This document shows positions 45,948-54,679 of a stretch of 64,000 nucleotides of DNA, one piece after another (the first letter of the stretch is position 1; every line of letters starts with the position of its first letter). This DNA is from Cardiobacterium hominis (GTDB taxonomy: Bacteria; Pseudomonadota; Gammaproteobacteria; Cardiobacteriales; Cardiobacteriaceae). The position numbers and the translations under genes are program-made. The DNA lies in contig NZ_LR134365.1 of NCBI RefSeq assembly GCF_900637305.1, positions 1,914,501-1,978,500 on the forward strand, read 5' to 3'. Below the pieces are notes generated by a model. That model searched no databases. It was not told the DNA's origin and worked only from the letters and a program-made list of their open reading frames with translations.

Positions 45948-47021
45948 GGCGAATTTACAATTCAAGTGCAACAGCTACAAAAAAGACATCCATAAGCGAT
46001 ACTGCAAAAAACATCAAAACATTGCAGGAGACCGAAAATGGATGCCTACCGTCATATTACGCCCATTGAGCGGGGTTGCATAATGACCTTGTTCAACCAA
46101 GGTCATAGCCCTGCCGCTATTGCCACCATGTTGAAGCGCCACAGATGCACCATCTTGCGCGAACTGAAGCGCAATAGCGATGGCGAAAACTATGACGCCA
46201 GCAAGGCGCAGGAGAAATACGACAGCAGGCGTAAGCTCTGCCGCCGCAAGCGTAAACTTGATGACCCGGAACTTTTTGCCCTGGTCAAGGAGAGGTTTCT
46301 GAAACTGCACTGGTCGCCGGAGCAGATTCAGTACCGCTTGCGCCACGAAGGCCGTCCGCACGCCATCAGCTACGCCACTATCTACCGCGGTATCTACGCC
46401 GGGCGTTTCAATGACCCCGACTGGGTGATAAGTGGCAAGCAAAGGCTGCGCCACCGTGGCAAGAAGCGGCGGCGCAAGGGCGAGCCGACACGTGATAACT
46501 TCCCGGTTGAGCATGCGCTGTCGGCGCGTCCGCCAGAGGCGCAGGCGCGGGAGCGCATGGGCGACTGGGAAGCTGATACCGTTGCAGGCGTGGTGGGTGG
46601 TGCGGTGTTGCTGACGTTGGTTGACCGCAAAAGCCGCTATCTGCGGTGCGTCCGGCTGGAGAAGAAGACGGCGGACGGCGTGAATGCGGCGATGATTGAA
46701 GCCTTGCGCGGGCAGACGGTACACAGCATCACGCCGGACCGGGGCAAGGAATTTGCGCGGCATGCGGTGGTGGCGGAGGCGTTGGGGATAAAAATATACA
46801 TTCCGCCGCCGTACCAGCCGTGGCAGCGCGGGACAAACGAGAACACCAACGGCCTGTTGCGTGAATATTTTCCGAAGCATCAGGATATTGCGCAATATCC
46901 AGATGATTACATTGAAAAGGCGGTGCTGGCATTGAATAACCGACCGCGCAAATGTTTGCAGTGGAGGACGCCTTATGAAGTGTATTTTGATGAGGTGTTG
47001 CACTTGGTTTGACAATTCGCC
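45948..47021 (+). mobile_element. IS30-family insertion sequence, apparently intact
   Basis: A 1074-bp element with imperfect 25-bp inverted repeats (GGCGAATTTACAATTCAAGT at left and its mirror ending CAATTCGCC at right). It encodes one full transposase and is flanked by a 2-bp GT duplication (45946-45947 and 47022-47023). It inserted into the right arm of a 30-bp palindrome, consistent with the known palindrome preference of IS30 elements. Confidence 0.93.
46038..47012 (+). CDS. IS30 family transposase
   Basis: A 324-residue DDE transposase. The N-terminal helix-turn-helix reads RGCIMTLFNQGHSPAAIATM, then RHRCTILRELKRN. The catalytic residues lie in GDWEADTV, TPDRGKEF and NENTNGLLREYFP (third acidic residue, DDE pattern with the IS30 NENTNGLLR block). 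The C-terminal NNRPRKCLQWRTPYEVY is typical. A GCAGGAG site precedes the ATG. All blocks are intact, so the element should be active. Confidence 0.96.
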   Translation: MDAYRHITPIERGCIMTLFNQGHSPAAIATMLKRHRCTILRELKRNSDGENYDASKAQEKYDSRRKLCRRKRKLDDPELFALVKERFLKLHWSPEQIQYRLRHEGRPHAISYATIYRGIYAGRFNDPDWVISGKQRLRHRGKKRRRKGEPTRDNFPVEHALSARPPEAQARERMGDWEADTVAGVVGGAVLLTLVDRKSRYLRCVRLEKKTADGVNAAMIEALRGQTVHSITPDRGKEFARHAVVAEALGIKIYIPPPYQPWQRGTNENTNGLLREYFPKHQDIAQYPDDYIEKAVLALNNRPRKCLQWRTPYEVYFDEVLHLV

Positions 47022-47031
47022 GTAACCGCCC

Positions 47032-48828
47032 ATGCCCCACCTTCGCGACCGCCTGCACTTCTCCACCCTGATGGTCTTCATGGAATTTTGCCGCACACGC
47101 AGCGTCTCGCAGACCGCTGCCAACCTCGGCAAATCCAAAGCGCACCTCAGCGTCCAGCTAAAAACCTTCGCCGAACAAAGCGGCCTTACCCTCTACAGCC
47201 GTGCGGGCGGCCATTACTACGTCAACGAACAAGGCCTCAGCATCGGCAAATCCATCTACCACCTCGCCAACCTCAACAGCTTCGCCGCCACCGCCTGTAG
47301 CGCGCCTGACGACTGGCAGCACATCACCATCCGCATCCCGATGCGCTACTGGGGCGGCGGCATCAGCCAGGCGCTGATGCACGCCATCGGCGAAGTGCGC
47401 CGACAATACCCCGCCATTTTCTACTACTGCGAATTCCTCGACGACTACCACGACTTCCAATACCGCCAGCGCAGCTGGCTGCCGGAAACACGTTCCCTGG
47501 GCAGCATCGACATCCGCTACACCAGCGCCGGAGCAGACATCAGCGGCCGCTGGCTGGCGCTGGACAACGGCCACAAAATCCGGCATGCCAACTGGATCGT
47601 GCCGAAAATGCCCTGGGGCATCATGCAAACCCTGGCACAAAACCTCGAAAAGGCCGACATCCCCTACACCTACTGCGATGCCGACTACACCCAAAAACTC
47701 GCCGCACCGCTACCCGACGGAGAACGCCTGCTCGTCAATGAACTGCTACTGACCGAAGCCTTGCGCGCCCCGCACCACAGCGAACCCTTCCCGCAGGCAC
47801 GGCGCAGCGGCCTGCACTGCCTGCTGCAAGGCGAACATCCGGCGCTTGCCGCCTTCCGCGACCACTACATACACGGCTTTCACGCCGAAAACATCCGCTT
47901 GCGCGCCTGGGGTGAGCGCATCAGCGCGCGCCAATGGCGCTATTTTGCCGCCCTTGCCGAACACAAACGCTTCAGCCGCGCCGCCGACAGCCTCTGCATC
48001 ACCCAGCCAGCGCTGAGCAAACTGATGAGCCAACTCGAAAACCGCCTCGGCCAAAAACTCCTCCTGCGCGAAAAAGGCGGACGCCAACTGCGACTCAGCC
48101 CCGCAGGCGAACTGCTGCACACACTTGGCAAAGGCATTGCCGTCGCCCTTGACGACCTCGGCGCGCAAATCACCGAACGCCGCCGCCGCGAAAAACGCGA
48201 ACTGCACATCGGCATCCTGCCCAGCGTGGACGAAAACAGCCGCCTGCTTGCCACCGTCATGCACCACCTTGACGCCTGGCGCGAACAGTACCCGGACATC
48301 CGCGTGCGCATCTACGAAGCCGTGCATGAACGGCTGGTCGAACACCTGCGCCGTCTCGACATCCAGCTTGCCATCACCGAAGCACCTTCGCCCTGGCTGG
48401 AACAATACCCGGTCTTCGCGCCCGAAACGCTTGGACTCGTCGCCCCCGCGGCCTGGTTTACAGACGCCCCACCGCCAGCGCAGCTCGCCTGGAGCGAATT
48501 GGGCGACTACCCGCTGGTCCTGCCGGGCAAAAACGTCGGCATCCGCTACCTCATTGACCGCCACTGCCGCGCGCAAAACCTTGCCCTGCTGCCCGATATC
48601 GAAAGCGACAGCCTCAATCTCAACAGCCGCTGGGTTGCCCAAGGGCGCTACGCCACCATCCTGCCCGCCTCGTCCATGCACAGCCTGATTGAACGCGGCC
48701 AGGCACAATTCATCCCGCTGACGCCGCCGCTAGAACGCCAGCTCCACATCAGCCACCTGCGCCACCGCCAACCGGGCGCGGACGAAGCGCGCCTGCTCGC
48801 CCATTTCTACCCTGGCAGCGGTTCATAA
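47032..48828 (+). CDS. Tandem fusion of two LysR-type transcriptional regulators
   Basis: A 598-residue protein made of two complete LysR units. Unit 1 (about 1-295) has a winged HTH at 10-60 (SVSQTAANLGKSKAHLSVQL) and a divergent effector domain. Unit 2 (about 298-598) has a second HTH (FSRAADSLCITQPALSKLMS) with a canonical LysR linker and a full effector-binding domain beginning ELHIGILPSV. Ordinary LysR proteins are about 300 residues. The single frame is uninterrupted and codon use is uniform, so this is a true fusion, not an assembly artefact of two genes. Target genes are unknown: IS30 now separates it from whatever lay upstream. Confidence 0.88.
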   Translation: MPHLRDRLHFSTLMVFMEFCRTRSVSQTAANLGKSKAHLSVQLKTFAEQSGLTLYSRAGGHYYVNEQGLSIGKSIYHLANLNSFAATACSAPDDWQHITIRIPMRYWGGGISQALMHAIGEVRRQYPAIFYYCEFLDDYHDFQYRQRSWLPETRSLGSIDIRYTSAGADISGRWLALDNGHKIRHANWIVPKMPWGIMQTLAQNLEKADIPYTYCDADYTQKLAAPLPDGERLLVNELLLTEALRAPHHSEPFPQARRSGLHCLLQGEHPALAAFRDHYIHGFHAENIRLRAWGERISARQWRYFAALAEHKRFSRAADSLCITQPALSKLMSQLENRLGQKLLLREKGGRQLRLSPAGELLHTLGKGIAVALDDLGAQITERRRREKRELHIGILPSVDENSRLLATVMHHLDAWREQYPDIRVRIYEAVHERLVEHLRRLDIQLAITEAPSPWLEQYPVFAPETLGLVAPAAWFTDAPPPAQLAWSELGDYPLVLPGKNVGIRYLIDRHCRAQNLALLPDIESDSLNLNSRWVAQGRYATILPASSMHSLIERGQAQFIPLTPPLERQLHISHLRHRQPGADEARLLAHFYPGSGS

Positions 48829-48871
48829 CCCGCCCCGTTTTCCGCAGAAACAAGGACTTTCTTCTAGCGAT

Positions 48872-48896
48872 AAAAAACCGCGCTGGAGCGCGGTTT
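48872..48896 (-). terminator. Terminator of the Slam-type lipoprotein gene
   Basis: The stem AAACCGCGCT/AGCGCGGTTT, effectively with a TGGA loop. On the minus strand it is followed by a T-tract of about six. Confidence 0.82.
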
Positions 48897-48915
48897 GCTT
48901 GCAGGGATGGCAGTG

Positions 48916-49686
48916 TTATTGGCGAATGGCACCGAAGCTGCCAGAGAGGCGTTGCACGGTGTCGCTGAACAGGCCGCCGAGTTCGCGGGCATCGTCGCCG
49001 TAGAAGTGGCCGCCGCTGCTGACGGCAGCGCCGCTCGCGGTAGCGAAGCTGTTACCGTTGATGGTGGCATTGATGTTCACCGGCGTGAAGGTCACGCTAC
49101 TGCTTTTCGAGGTGATGGTGCCGTTTAGGGTTTTGGCGGCGAAGTCGGCGGTGAAACGGCTGTCGCCGGTACCGGCCTCACCATTGCGGACAAAGGCCGC
49201 CTGCCCGACGTATTGGGCGGTGCCGTTGCCCGGCATGCGGGCGGTTAGCCTGCCCTGGCTGAAGATGTAGTCTTCGTTGCCGGATTTGATGTAGCCGTAG
49301 CTGCTATCCCGGTAGTCGAAGTTGCTGACGACAAAGATTTCATAGCTTTTGCCGTCTTTGCTGAGGATATGAGTCGTCGTGATGCTGCCGTCATCGTTAG
49401 GACGACGCAGGCTGAACTGTTTGCCGTTGACGTTCAGGGTAGTGAGGTAGTCGCTGCCGATATTGAGGGTGCGGTGGCTGCTGTTGATGGTGCTGCCACT
49501 GGGGACGACGACCGCCGTGCCGCGATAGATGCCGTTTACGCTGTTACCGGCGTTGTTGCCGGGGATATTGGCGGGCGGCGTGCCGGGATCAAGCGGCGGA
49601 TTATTGTCGCCACCACCACCGCCACCGCAGGCGGTCAGTAGCAGGGCGGTGCTCAGGCTCAGGGACAGGTGGATACTGGTTTGCAT
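48916..49686 (-). CDS. TbpB/HpuA-type surface lipoprotein (Slam-dependent fold)
   Basis: A 256-residue lipoprotein with lipobox LLLTAC then a Gly-rich tether (GGGGGG). A beta-rich body follows, ending in an eight-stranded-barrel signature: GGHFYGDDARELGGLFSD then GSFGAIR. That motif marks the C-terminal barrel of transferrin-binding protein B, HpuA and factor H-binding protein families, which Slam proteins export to the cell surface. At 256 residues it has one barrel plus a short handle, closer to HpuA/fHbp than to bilobed TbpB. The ATG at 49686 follows AAGGAG. It is 29 bp downstream of glnK. Confidence 0.85.
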   Translation of the reverse strand: MQTSIHLSLSLSTALLLTACGGGGGGDNNPPLDPGTPPANIPGNNAGNSVNGIYRGTAVVVPSGSTINSSHRTLNIGSDYLTTLNVNGKQFSLRRPNDDGSITTTHILSKDGKSYEIFVVSNFDYRDSSYGYIKSGNEDYIFSQGRLTARMPGNGTAQYVGQAAFVRNGEAGTGDSRFTADFAAKTLNGTITSKSSSVTFTPVNINATINGNSFATASGAAVSSGGHFYGDDARELGGLFSDTVQRLSGSFGAIRQ

Positions 49687-49715
49687 GGGATACTCCTTAT
49701 TGGTGGGGGGATGGT

Positions 49716-50069
<354 letters not shown>

Positions 50070-51116
50070 TTAGTCGAGCTGGTAGAAATCGGCGTCGTGG
50101 TCGCTGTAGCGGCGCGGACGGTAGCCGTGGCGTTTGTGGAAGTGGCGGTCGATGTTTTCATGCACGTCCAGCACCATCGCGAAAATCGCCATGCGCATGG
50201 TGACGCCGTTGTCCGCCTGGCGGAAGATGGCAAGGTTGGGCAGGTCGTCGAGGTCGGTGGCGAGGTCAAAGGCGCCGGGACGACCGTCGCGCGGCAGCGG
50301 GTGCATGATGACGACGTCTTTCTCGGCGTGGTTTTCGATGGCGACGCGGTTGATGCGGTAGTCTTCGCTGTAGCCTTCCATTTCTTCGCCGCCTTCGATG
50401 CGCTCGCGCTGGATGCGGGTGGCGTAGATGACGTCGGCGCCGGGCAGGCCGATGCTGATGCTGGCAAATTCGTGCACGTGGTGTCCGGCGGCCTTGAGGC
50501 TGTCGAGCAGTTCCTGCGGCGCGGCAAGCGCAGGCGGGGCGATGAAGTGGAAGGTGATGTTGCGGAACAGCCGCAGCAAGCGGCAAAGGGAATGGATGGT
50601 GCGACCATGCTTGAGGTCGCCGACCAGCGCAATCGTCATGCCGTCAATGCTTTTGCCGAGGCGGCGGAATTCGCTGTCGATGGTGTAGTAGTCCAGGAGC
50701 GCCTGGCTGGGGTGTTCGCCGGTGCCGTCGCCCGCGTTGATGACCGGCACGCGGATGCCCTTGGCAAATTGCGCGACCGAGCCGGTTTCGGGATGGCGCA
50801 TGACAATGGCGTCGGCATAGCCGCTGATGACGCGCGCGGTGTCTTCAAGCGATTCGCCTTTGGAAAGCGAGGAGAAGGTGAAGCCGGTGGTGTCGCAGAC
50901 GCGGCCGCCCAGGCGCGAGAAGGCGGTGTGGAAGCTGATGCGGGTGCGGGTGCTGGCTTCAAAGAACAGGTTGGCCATGACCGCGCCGTCAAGGGCGTCG
51001 CAGCGGTACTGACGCCGCGCGACGGGCTCGAGGGTGTGTGCGACTTCGAGGATTCTTTCGAGTTCGCTGCGGTTGAACTGGTCGATGGACAGGATGTGTC
51101 GGCCTGCAAGGGACAT
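50070..51116 (-). CDS. pyrB: Aspartate carbamoyltransferase catalytic subunit
   Basis: A 348-residue ATCase catalysing the first committed step of pyrimidine synthesis. The carbamoyl-phosphate loop FFEASTRTRISF and the downstream HPLPRDGRP block are diagnostic; GDGTGEHPSQALLD binds carbamoyl phosphate. It is slightly longer than E. coli PyrB (311), with a C-terminal extension rich in His/Arg. No pyrI regulatory subunit is adjacent. glnK follows 15 bp downstream, a pairing that could link pyrimidine and nitrogen control. Confidence 0.95.
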   Translation of the reverse strand: MSLAGRHILSIDQFNRSELERILEVAHTLEPVARRQYRCDALDGAVMANLFFEASTRTRISFHTAFSRLGGRVCDTTGFTFSSLSKGESLEDTARVISGYADAIVMRHPETGSVAQFAKGIRVPVINAGDGTGEHPSQALLDYYTIDSEFRRLGKSIDGMTIALVGDLKHGRTIHSLCRLLRLFRNITFHFIAPPALAAPQELLDSLKAAGHHVHEFASISIGLPGADVIYATRIQRERIEGGEEMEGYSEDYRINRVAIENHAEKDVVIMHPLPRDGRPGAFDLATDLDDLPNLAIFRQADNGVTMRMAIFAMVLDVHENIDRHFHKRHGYRPRRYSDHDADFYQLD

Positions 51117-51241
51117 GGTTTTGCTCCGTGGGAATTTGCCGCATTATATAGCGGGCTCCGGCGGGATGCCACGCGGCAAGGCGCGCAGTAGCGCGATTTC
51201 CGCCGGATTTTCTGGCAAATATTTTTTGGGGGAGGAACGGG

Positions 51242-51679
51242 ATGATTGCTTTGATTCAGCGGGTTTCGGAGGCGAGTGTGTGGGTTGCGAATGAGCAGGT
51301 CGCGGCGATTGGCCACGGCCTGCTGGCGCTGATTGGTATTGAAAAGACTGACACAGCGGCGAACGCCACGCGCTTGCAGCATAAGCTCTTGAATTACCGT
51401 GTTTTCCCTGACGATGCGGGGCGGATGAACTGCAATGTGCAGGAAGCGGGCGGCGGGCTGCTGCTGGTGTCGCAGTTCACCCTGGCGGCGAATACGACGA
51501 AGGGCAACCGCCCCGGTTTTGATCCGGCAATGCCGCCTGCACAAGCGGAGGTGTTTTTTGCCCGTTTCTGCGCGGAGATGCGCGCGTTGTATGCGCCGGT
51601 CGCCTGCGGGATTTTCGGCGCGGAAATGCAGGTGCGGCTGGTAAACGAAGGGCCGGTGACGTTTTGGTTGCAGACTTAA
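51242..51679 (+). CDS. dtd: D-aminoacyl-tRNA deacylase
   Basis: A 145-residue proofreading enzyme that hydrolyses D-aminoacyl-tRNA. The two active-site motifs SQFTLAAN and NEGPVTFWL (the Gly-cisPro motif) are present. It opens MIALIQRVSEASV, as in E. coli DTD (145 residues). It is transcribed away from pyrB and converges on a PqiA-like gene. Confidence 0.97.
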   Translation: MIALIQRVSEASVWVANEQVAAIGHGLLALIGIEKTDTAANATRLQHKLLNYRVFPDDAGRMNCNVQEAGGGLLLVSQFTLAANTTKGNRPGFDPAMPPAQAEVFFARFCAEMRALYAPVACGIFGAEMQVRLVNEGPVTFWLQT

Positions 51680-51698
51680 TCGCGGATGTATATCCGGG

Positions 51699-52196
51699 CT
51701 ACGACGCTTTCAGCCGCCCTTTCAGGTCGTATTCAATGGCAATACCGGCGACGAGCGAGAGGATGACCGCGGCGGAGAACCAGTAGATGCCGCTGTGGAT
51801 TTGCACCTCCACCAGCCAACCCAGTTTCAGGATCATCAGCATTTGCGCGACGACGAAGACGTCCAGCATCGAGAATTTCGCCAGTTTGCCAAGCCAGGTC
51901 TGCCAGCGGGCAAGCGCGGCGGGAATGGGCGGGTAGTAGTAGAGATATGCCGCCATCAGCGCGAATTTGCCCAGCGGGAAGATGACGCTGAAGCCGAGCA
52001 GCAGCAGGCCGAGGCCGAAGGTTTTGTCGGCAAGCAGCGCGCCAATGCCGGAGAGGACGGTGAAGGTGTTTTTCATCAGCACCAGTTTTTTCACCGTCAT
52101 CATCGGCAGGGTGATGCCGGGGATGAAGGTCGCCACGCCCGCCAGGACAAGCGCCAGCAGGATGAAGCGCCGGCGGCGGTTTTCCATGCGGTTCAT
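51699..52196 (-). CDS. Single-domain PqiA-like membrane protein
   Basis: A 165-residue membrane protein with four helices resembling one half of PqiA (paraquat-inducible protein A): FIPGITLPMMTV, FGLGLLLLGFSVIFPLGKFALM and KFSMLDVFVVAQMLMI. It lacks the zinc-ribbon CxxC motifs of full PqiA. A complete pqi operon lies 2 kb away. Its start overlaps the stop of the DUF1249 gene (ATGA). The role is likely membrane-lipid or intermembrane transport assistance, by homology only. Confidence 0.82.
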   Translation of the reverse strand: MNRMENRRRRFILLALVLAGVATFIPGITLPMMTVKKLVLMKNTFTVLSGIGALLADKTFGLGLLLLGFSVIFPLGKFALMAAYLYYYPPIPAALARWQTWLGKLAKFSMLDVFVVAQMLMILKLGWLVEVQIHSGIYWFSAAVILSLVAGIAIEYDLKGRLKAS

Positions 52197-52624
52197 GCGC
52201 TGTCCAGCAGTGGTGCGGTTTGTGTCGCGCCATCAAGGCGGTATTGGTGACGGCGGCAGTAGTCCAGCCATTCGGCGAGCGCGCGGTTTTGCGCCCGCTT
52301 TGCCGCGCGCAGCGCCCGCACCGGTAGGTCGGCATCAAGCATGGCTTCGGCGAGGCGCGCGTCATGGTAAACGCGGATGCGGTAGTCAGGGGCGAAGCGG
52401 CGCTGTTGTCGCGTCGGGTAGAAGTGACCAAGCAGCCATTCGCTGGTGTAGGCATGGCGGCCGGTGCAGCGCAGGTACAACGCCGCCCGCTGTGGCGCGC
52501 GCAAGATGTACCAGCCGTCGTCTTCGGGCGGCTGCGGCAGGACGAGGCGGAACAGCCAGTAGTTGTGTTCATACAGCGACTGCAACGGGGTCTCGGTGCG
52601 CTGCATAAAGCGCGGGTTTTGCAT
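52193..52624 (-). CDS. DUF1249 (YqiB-like) protein
   Basis: A 143-residue cytoplasmic protein of the YqiB family. Visible blocks are LYEHNYWLFRLVLPQ, APDYRIRVYHDARLAEAML and a WLDYCRRHQY ending. In E. coli yqiB lies beside the cAMP phosphodiesterase gene cpdA. The ATG at 52624 follows GGAG. The longer upstream open frame has no ribosome site and overlaps apt. Confidence 0.88.
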   Translation of the reverse strand: MQNPRFMQRTETPLQSLYEHNYWLFRLVLPQPPEDDGWYILRAPQRAALYLRCTGRHAYTSEWLLGHFYPTRQQRRFAPDYRIRVYHDARLAEAMLDADLPVRALRAAKRAQNRALAEWLDYCRRHQYRLDGATQTAPLLDSA

Positions 52625-52732
52625 GATTGTGGTTCTCCGAAAAGGGGCGCTATTGTGGGGACGAACGCCGCTGCACACAAGCCCGCACGCTCTGCTAGAA
52701 TGCGGTTTTTCAACTGTACAAGGAATCGACCC

Positions 52733-53251
52733 ATGTCTTGGCATTCGCTGATTAAAGACATCCCGGATTACCCGAAAGCGGGCATTATTTTCAAGGATAT
52801 TACGCCGCTCCTGGCCGACGGCCCCGGCTTCCACGCCGCCATTGAGGAAATGGCGCAGTTCTGCGAGGAAAGCGGCCACCAGCCGGATGTGCTCGCCTGC
52901 CCGGAAGCGCGCGGTTTTATTTTCGCCTCTGCCTTGGCGCAACGCCTCGGTATTGGCTTTATCCCGCTGCGCAAGCCGGGCAAGCTGCCGCGAGAGGTCA
53001 GCCGCATCACGTTTGATCTGGAATATGGCCAGGACACCCTTGAAGTTCACAAAGATGACGTCAAATCAGGGGTACGCGTGATGATGGTCGATGATGTACT
53101 CGCCACAGGCGGCACGATGGCTGCCTGTATCGAGCTGCTGCAAAGCCTCGGCGCGCAGGTCATCGGCGCGGCTTTTTTGATGGAAATCGAAGGGCTGCAC
53201 GGGCGCGACAAGCTCGGCAATATCGAAGTCTGTTCGTTGGTGAAATGCTAA
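52733..53251 (+). CDS. apt: Adenine phosphoribosyltransferase
   Basis: A 172-residue salvage enzyme (adenine + PRPP to AMP). The PRPP loop VMMVDDVLATGGTMAA is clear, and the N-terminal IKDIPDYPKAGIIFKDITPLL is characteristic. The start follows AAGGAA. A TAGAAT -10-like box lies at 52696-52701, but its -35 is poor. Confidence 0.97.
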   Translation: MSWHSLIKDIPDYPKAGIIFKDITPLLADGPGFHAAIEEMAQFCEESGHQPDVLACPEARGFIFASALAQRLGIGFIPLRKPGKLPREVSRITFDLEYGQDTLEVHKDDVKSGVRVMMVDDVLATGGTMAACIELLQSLGAQVIGAAFLMEIEGLHGRDKLGNIEVCSLVKC

Positions 53252-53272
53252 CGGGTGTTAAATTTCGCCCGC

Positions 53273-53301
53273 TTTACAAGCATTGCCTGACCCCCTACAA
53301 T
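53273..53301 (+). promoter_or_regulatory. Promoter of the BI-1 family gene
   Basis: TTTACA (53273-53278) and TACAAT (53296-53301) are separated by 17 bp, 38 bp upstream of the ATG. Confidence 0.7.
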
Positions 53302-53338
53302 CTCTGCGTTTTCAACCCTCAACCCTTAAGGAGCTTTC

Positions 53339-54004
53339 ATGAACAACATGAACCCCCGCACCATTGAAGCCATCTCCCAGGACGGCATCCTCGCGCGCAA
53401 CAAGGTGCTGCGCCAAACTTACATCCTGCTCGGCATGAACGTGCTCTTTAGCGCAGCGTGCGCTTATGTCGGCATGCTGATGAAGGTGAATGTGCCAATG
53501 TGGTTGTATCTCATTGGTTTCTTTGGTCTTGCTCACGCCGTTGTCGCTAACCGCAACAATGGTGCTGGCATCGTCCTGCTTTTTGCCCTCACCGGTTTCC
53601 TCGGATTTAGCATTTCCAACATCCTGACCGCACTGATGGGGCAGGGCATGGGCGCAATTATCGTCAAGGCACTGGTTGGTACAGCTATCCTCTTTCTTGG
53701 CCTTTCTGCCTATGTGCTGTTCACCGGTACCAATTTCACCTTCCTCGGTGCTTTCCTCTATACCGGCCTCATGGTCGCCTTCCTTGCAGGCATAGGCGCC
53801 TGGATTTTCAACATGAGCGCGTTGAGCGTTGCTTCCGCTGCCGCTTTCCTGTTGATTTCTTCCGGTTATGTGCTTTACGACACCAGCAATATCATCCACG
53901 GTGAAGAAACCAACTACATCATGGCGACGTTGAACCTGTTCATCAACATCTTCAACATCTTCCTGAGTCTGCTGAACATCCTCTTTGCCTTTAACCGCAA
54001 CTAA
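53339..54004 (+). CDS. Bax inhibitor-1/YccA family protein
   Basis: A 221-residue seven-helix inner-membrane protein of the BI-1 (UPF0005) family. It has GFLGFSISNILTAL, GAFLYTGLMVAF and SGYVLYDTSNIIHG, whose Asp lies in the pH-sensing diaspartyl region. YccA of E. coli interacts with FtsH. An AAGGAG site precedes the ATG; a strong promoter and a strong terminator bound it as a single gene. Codon use is a little more AT-rich than its neighbours, perhaps reflecting high expression. Confidence 0.93.
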   Translation: MNNMNPRTIEAISQDGILARNKVLRQTYILLGMNVLFSAACAYVGMLMKVNVPMWLYLIGFFGLAHAVVANRNNGAGIVLLFALTGFLGFSISNILTALMGQGMGAIIVKALVGTAILFLGLSAYVLFTGTNFTFLGAFLYTGLMVAFLAGIGAWIFNMSALSVASAAAFLLISSGYVLYDTSNIIHGEETNYIMATLNLFINIFNIFLSLLNILFAFNRN

Positions 54005-54020
54005 GGCAACCTGCCCATCC

Positions 54021-54050
54021 GTCTGGCACCTCCCCGGTGCCAGACTTTTT
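54021..54050 (+). terminator. Strong intrinsic terminator
   Basis: The stem GTCTGGCACC/GGTGCCAGAC with loop TCCCC is followed by five T. Confidence 0.93.
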
Positions 54051-54064
54051 CGTCTTTACGCCCC

Positions 54065-54679
54065 ATGCCGCAACGAGAACTGCTCGCCTGCCCCTACTGT
54101 GACGCGCTGTATCAGCGCAAGCCGCTGCGCCCCGGCGAAAACGCCTACTGCACCGACTGCGGCAGCAAAATCGACGACGGCCTTGCCGACTTCCGCAAAG
54201 CCTTCATCTACGCGCTCACCGCGCTTATCCTCTTTATCATCGCCAACAGTTTCCCCTTCATCACCCTGAGCCTGAGCGGCGACACCACCACCATCTCCGT
54301 TTTCTCCAGCATCAAGGCGCTGTTTGACAACGACCTGCACATCCTCGGCGTCCTCGTCTGCATGCTCATCATCGTCATGCCGCTGTGGTACCTGCTCGCG
54401 GTGCTGTGGGTCATCATCAGCTTCCGCTACCGCTTCCTGAACGAAATCTCGCACAAATTCCTGCACTGGATGACGCACATGGCGCCCTGGAACATGCTGG
54501 AGGTGTACCTCATCGGCGTCATCGTTACCCTCGTCAAAATCCTGCAAATCGCCAGCATCACCTTCCAGCCCGGCTTCTGGGCGTTCTGCGCGCTGATGTT
54601 CTGCTCCGTCTTCGTCACCCTGCGCTTTGACCTGAGCGACGCCATATTCCTTGCCTATGAAGAAGACTACCGCCTCTAG
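54065..54679 (+). CDS. pqiA: PqiA first half (separate gene)
   Basis: A 204-residue membrane protein corresponding to the N-terminal half of E. coli PqiA (417 residues). It has a zinc ribbon (CPYC at 9-12, CTDC at 29-32) then four helices, with NSFPFITLSLSGD, VIVTLVKILQIASI and similar PqiA blocks. The pqi system forms an MCE-based bridge for lipid or hydrophobic molecule transport between membranes. The next gene encodes the second half and overlaps it. Confidence 0.9.
   Translation: MPQRELLACPYCDALYQRKPLRPGENAYCTDCGSKIDDGLADFRKAFIYALTALILFIIANSFPFITLSLSGDTTTISVFSSIKALFDNDLHILGVLVCMLIIVMPLWYLLAVLWVIISFRYRFLNEISHKFLHWMTHMAPWNMLEVYLIGVIVTLVKILQIASITFQPGFWAFCALMFCSVFVTLRFDLSDAIFLAYEEDYRL

Noticed and set aside
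46014-47138. Open frame antisense to the IS30 transposase
   Set aside because: The sense strand has all DDE motifs and a ribosome site; the antisense frame crosses the IS end into the LysR gene.
52193-53050. 285-residue version of the DUF1249 protein
   Set aside because: The extra N-terminus lies antisense to apt with no ribosome site; family length is matched from 52624.
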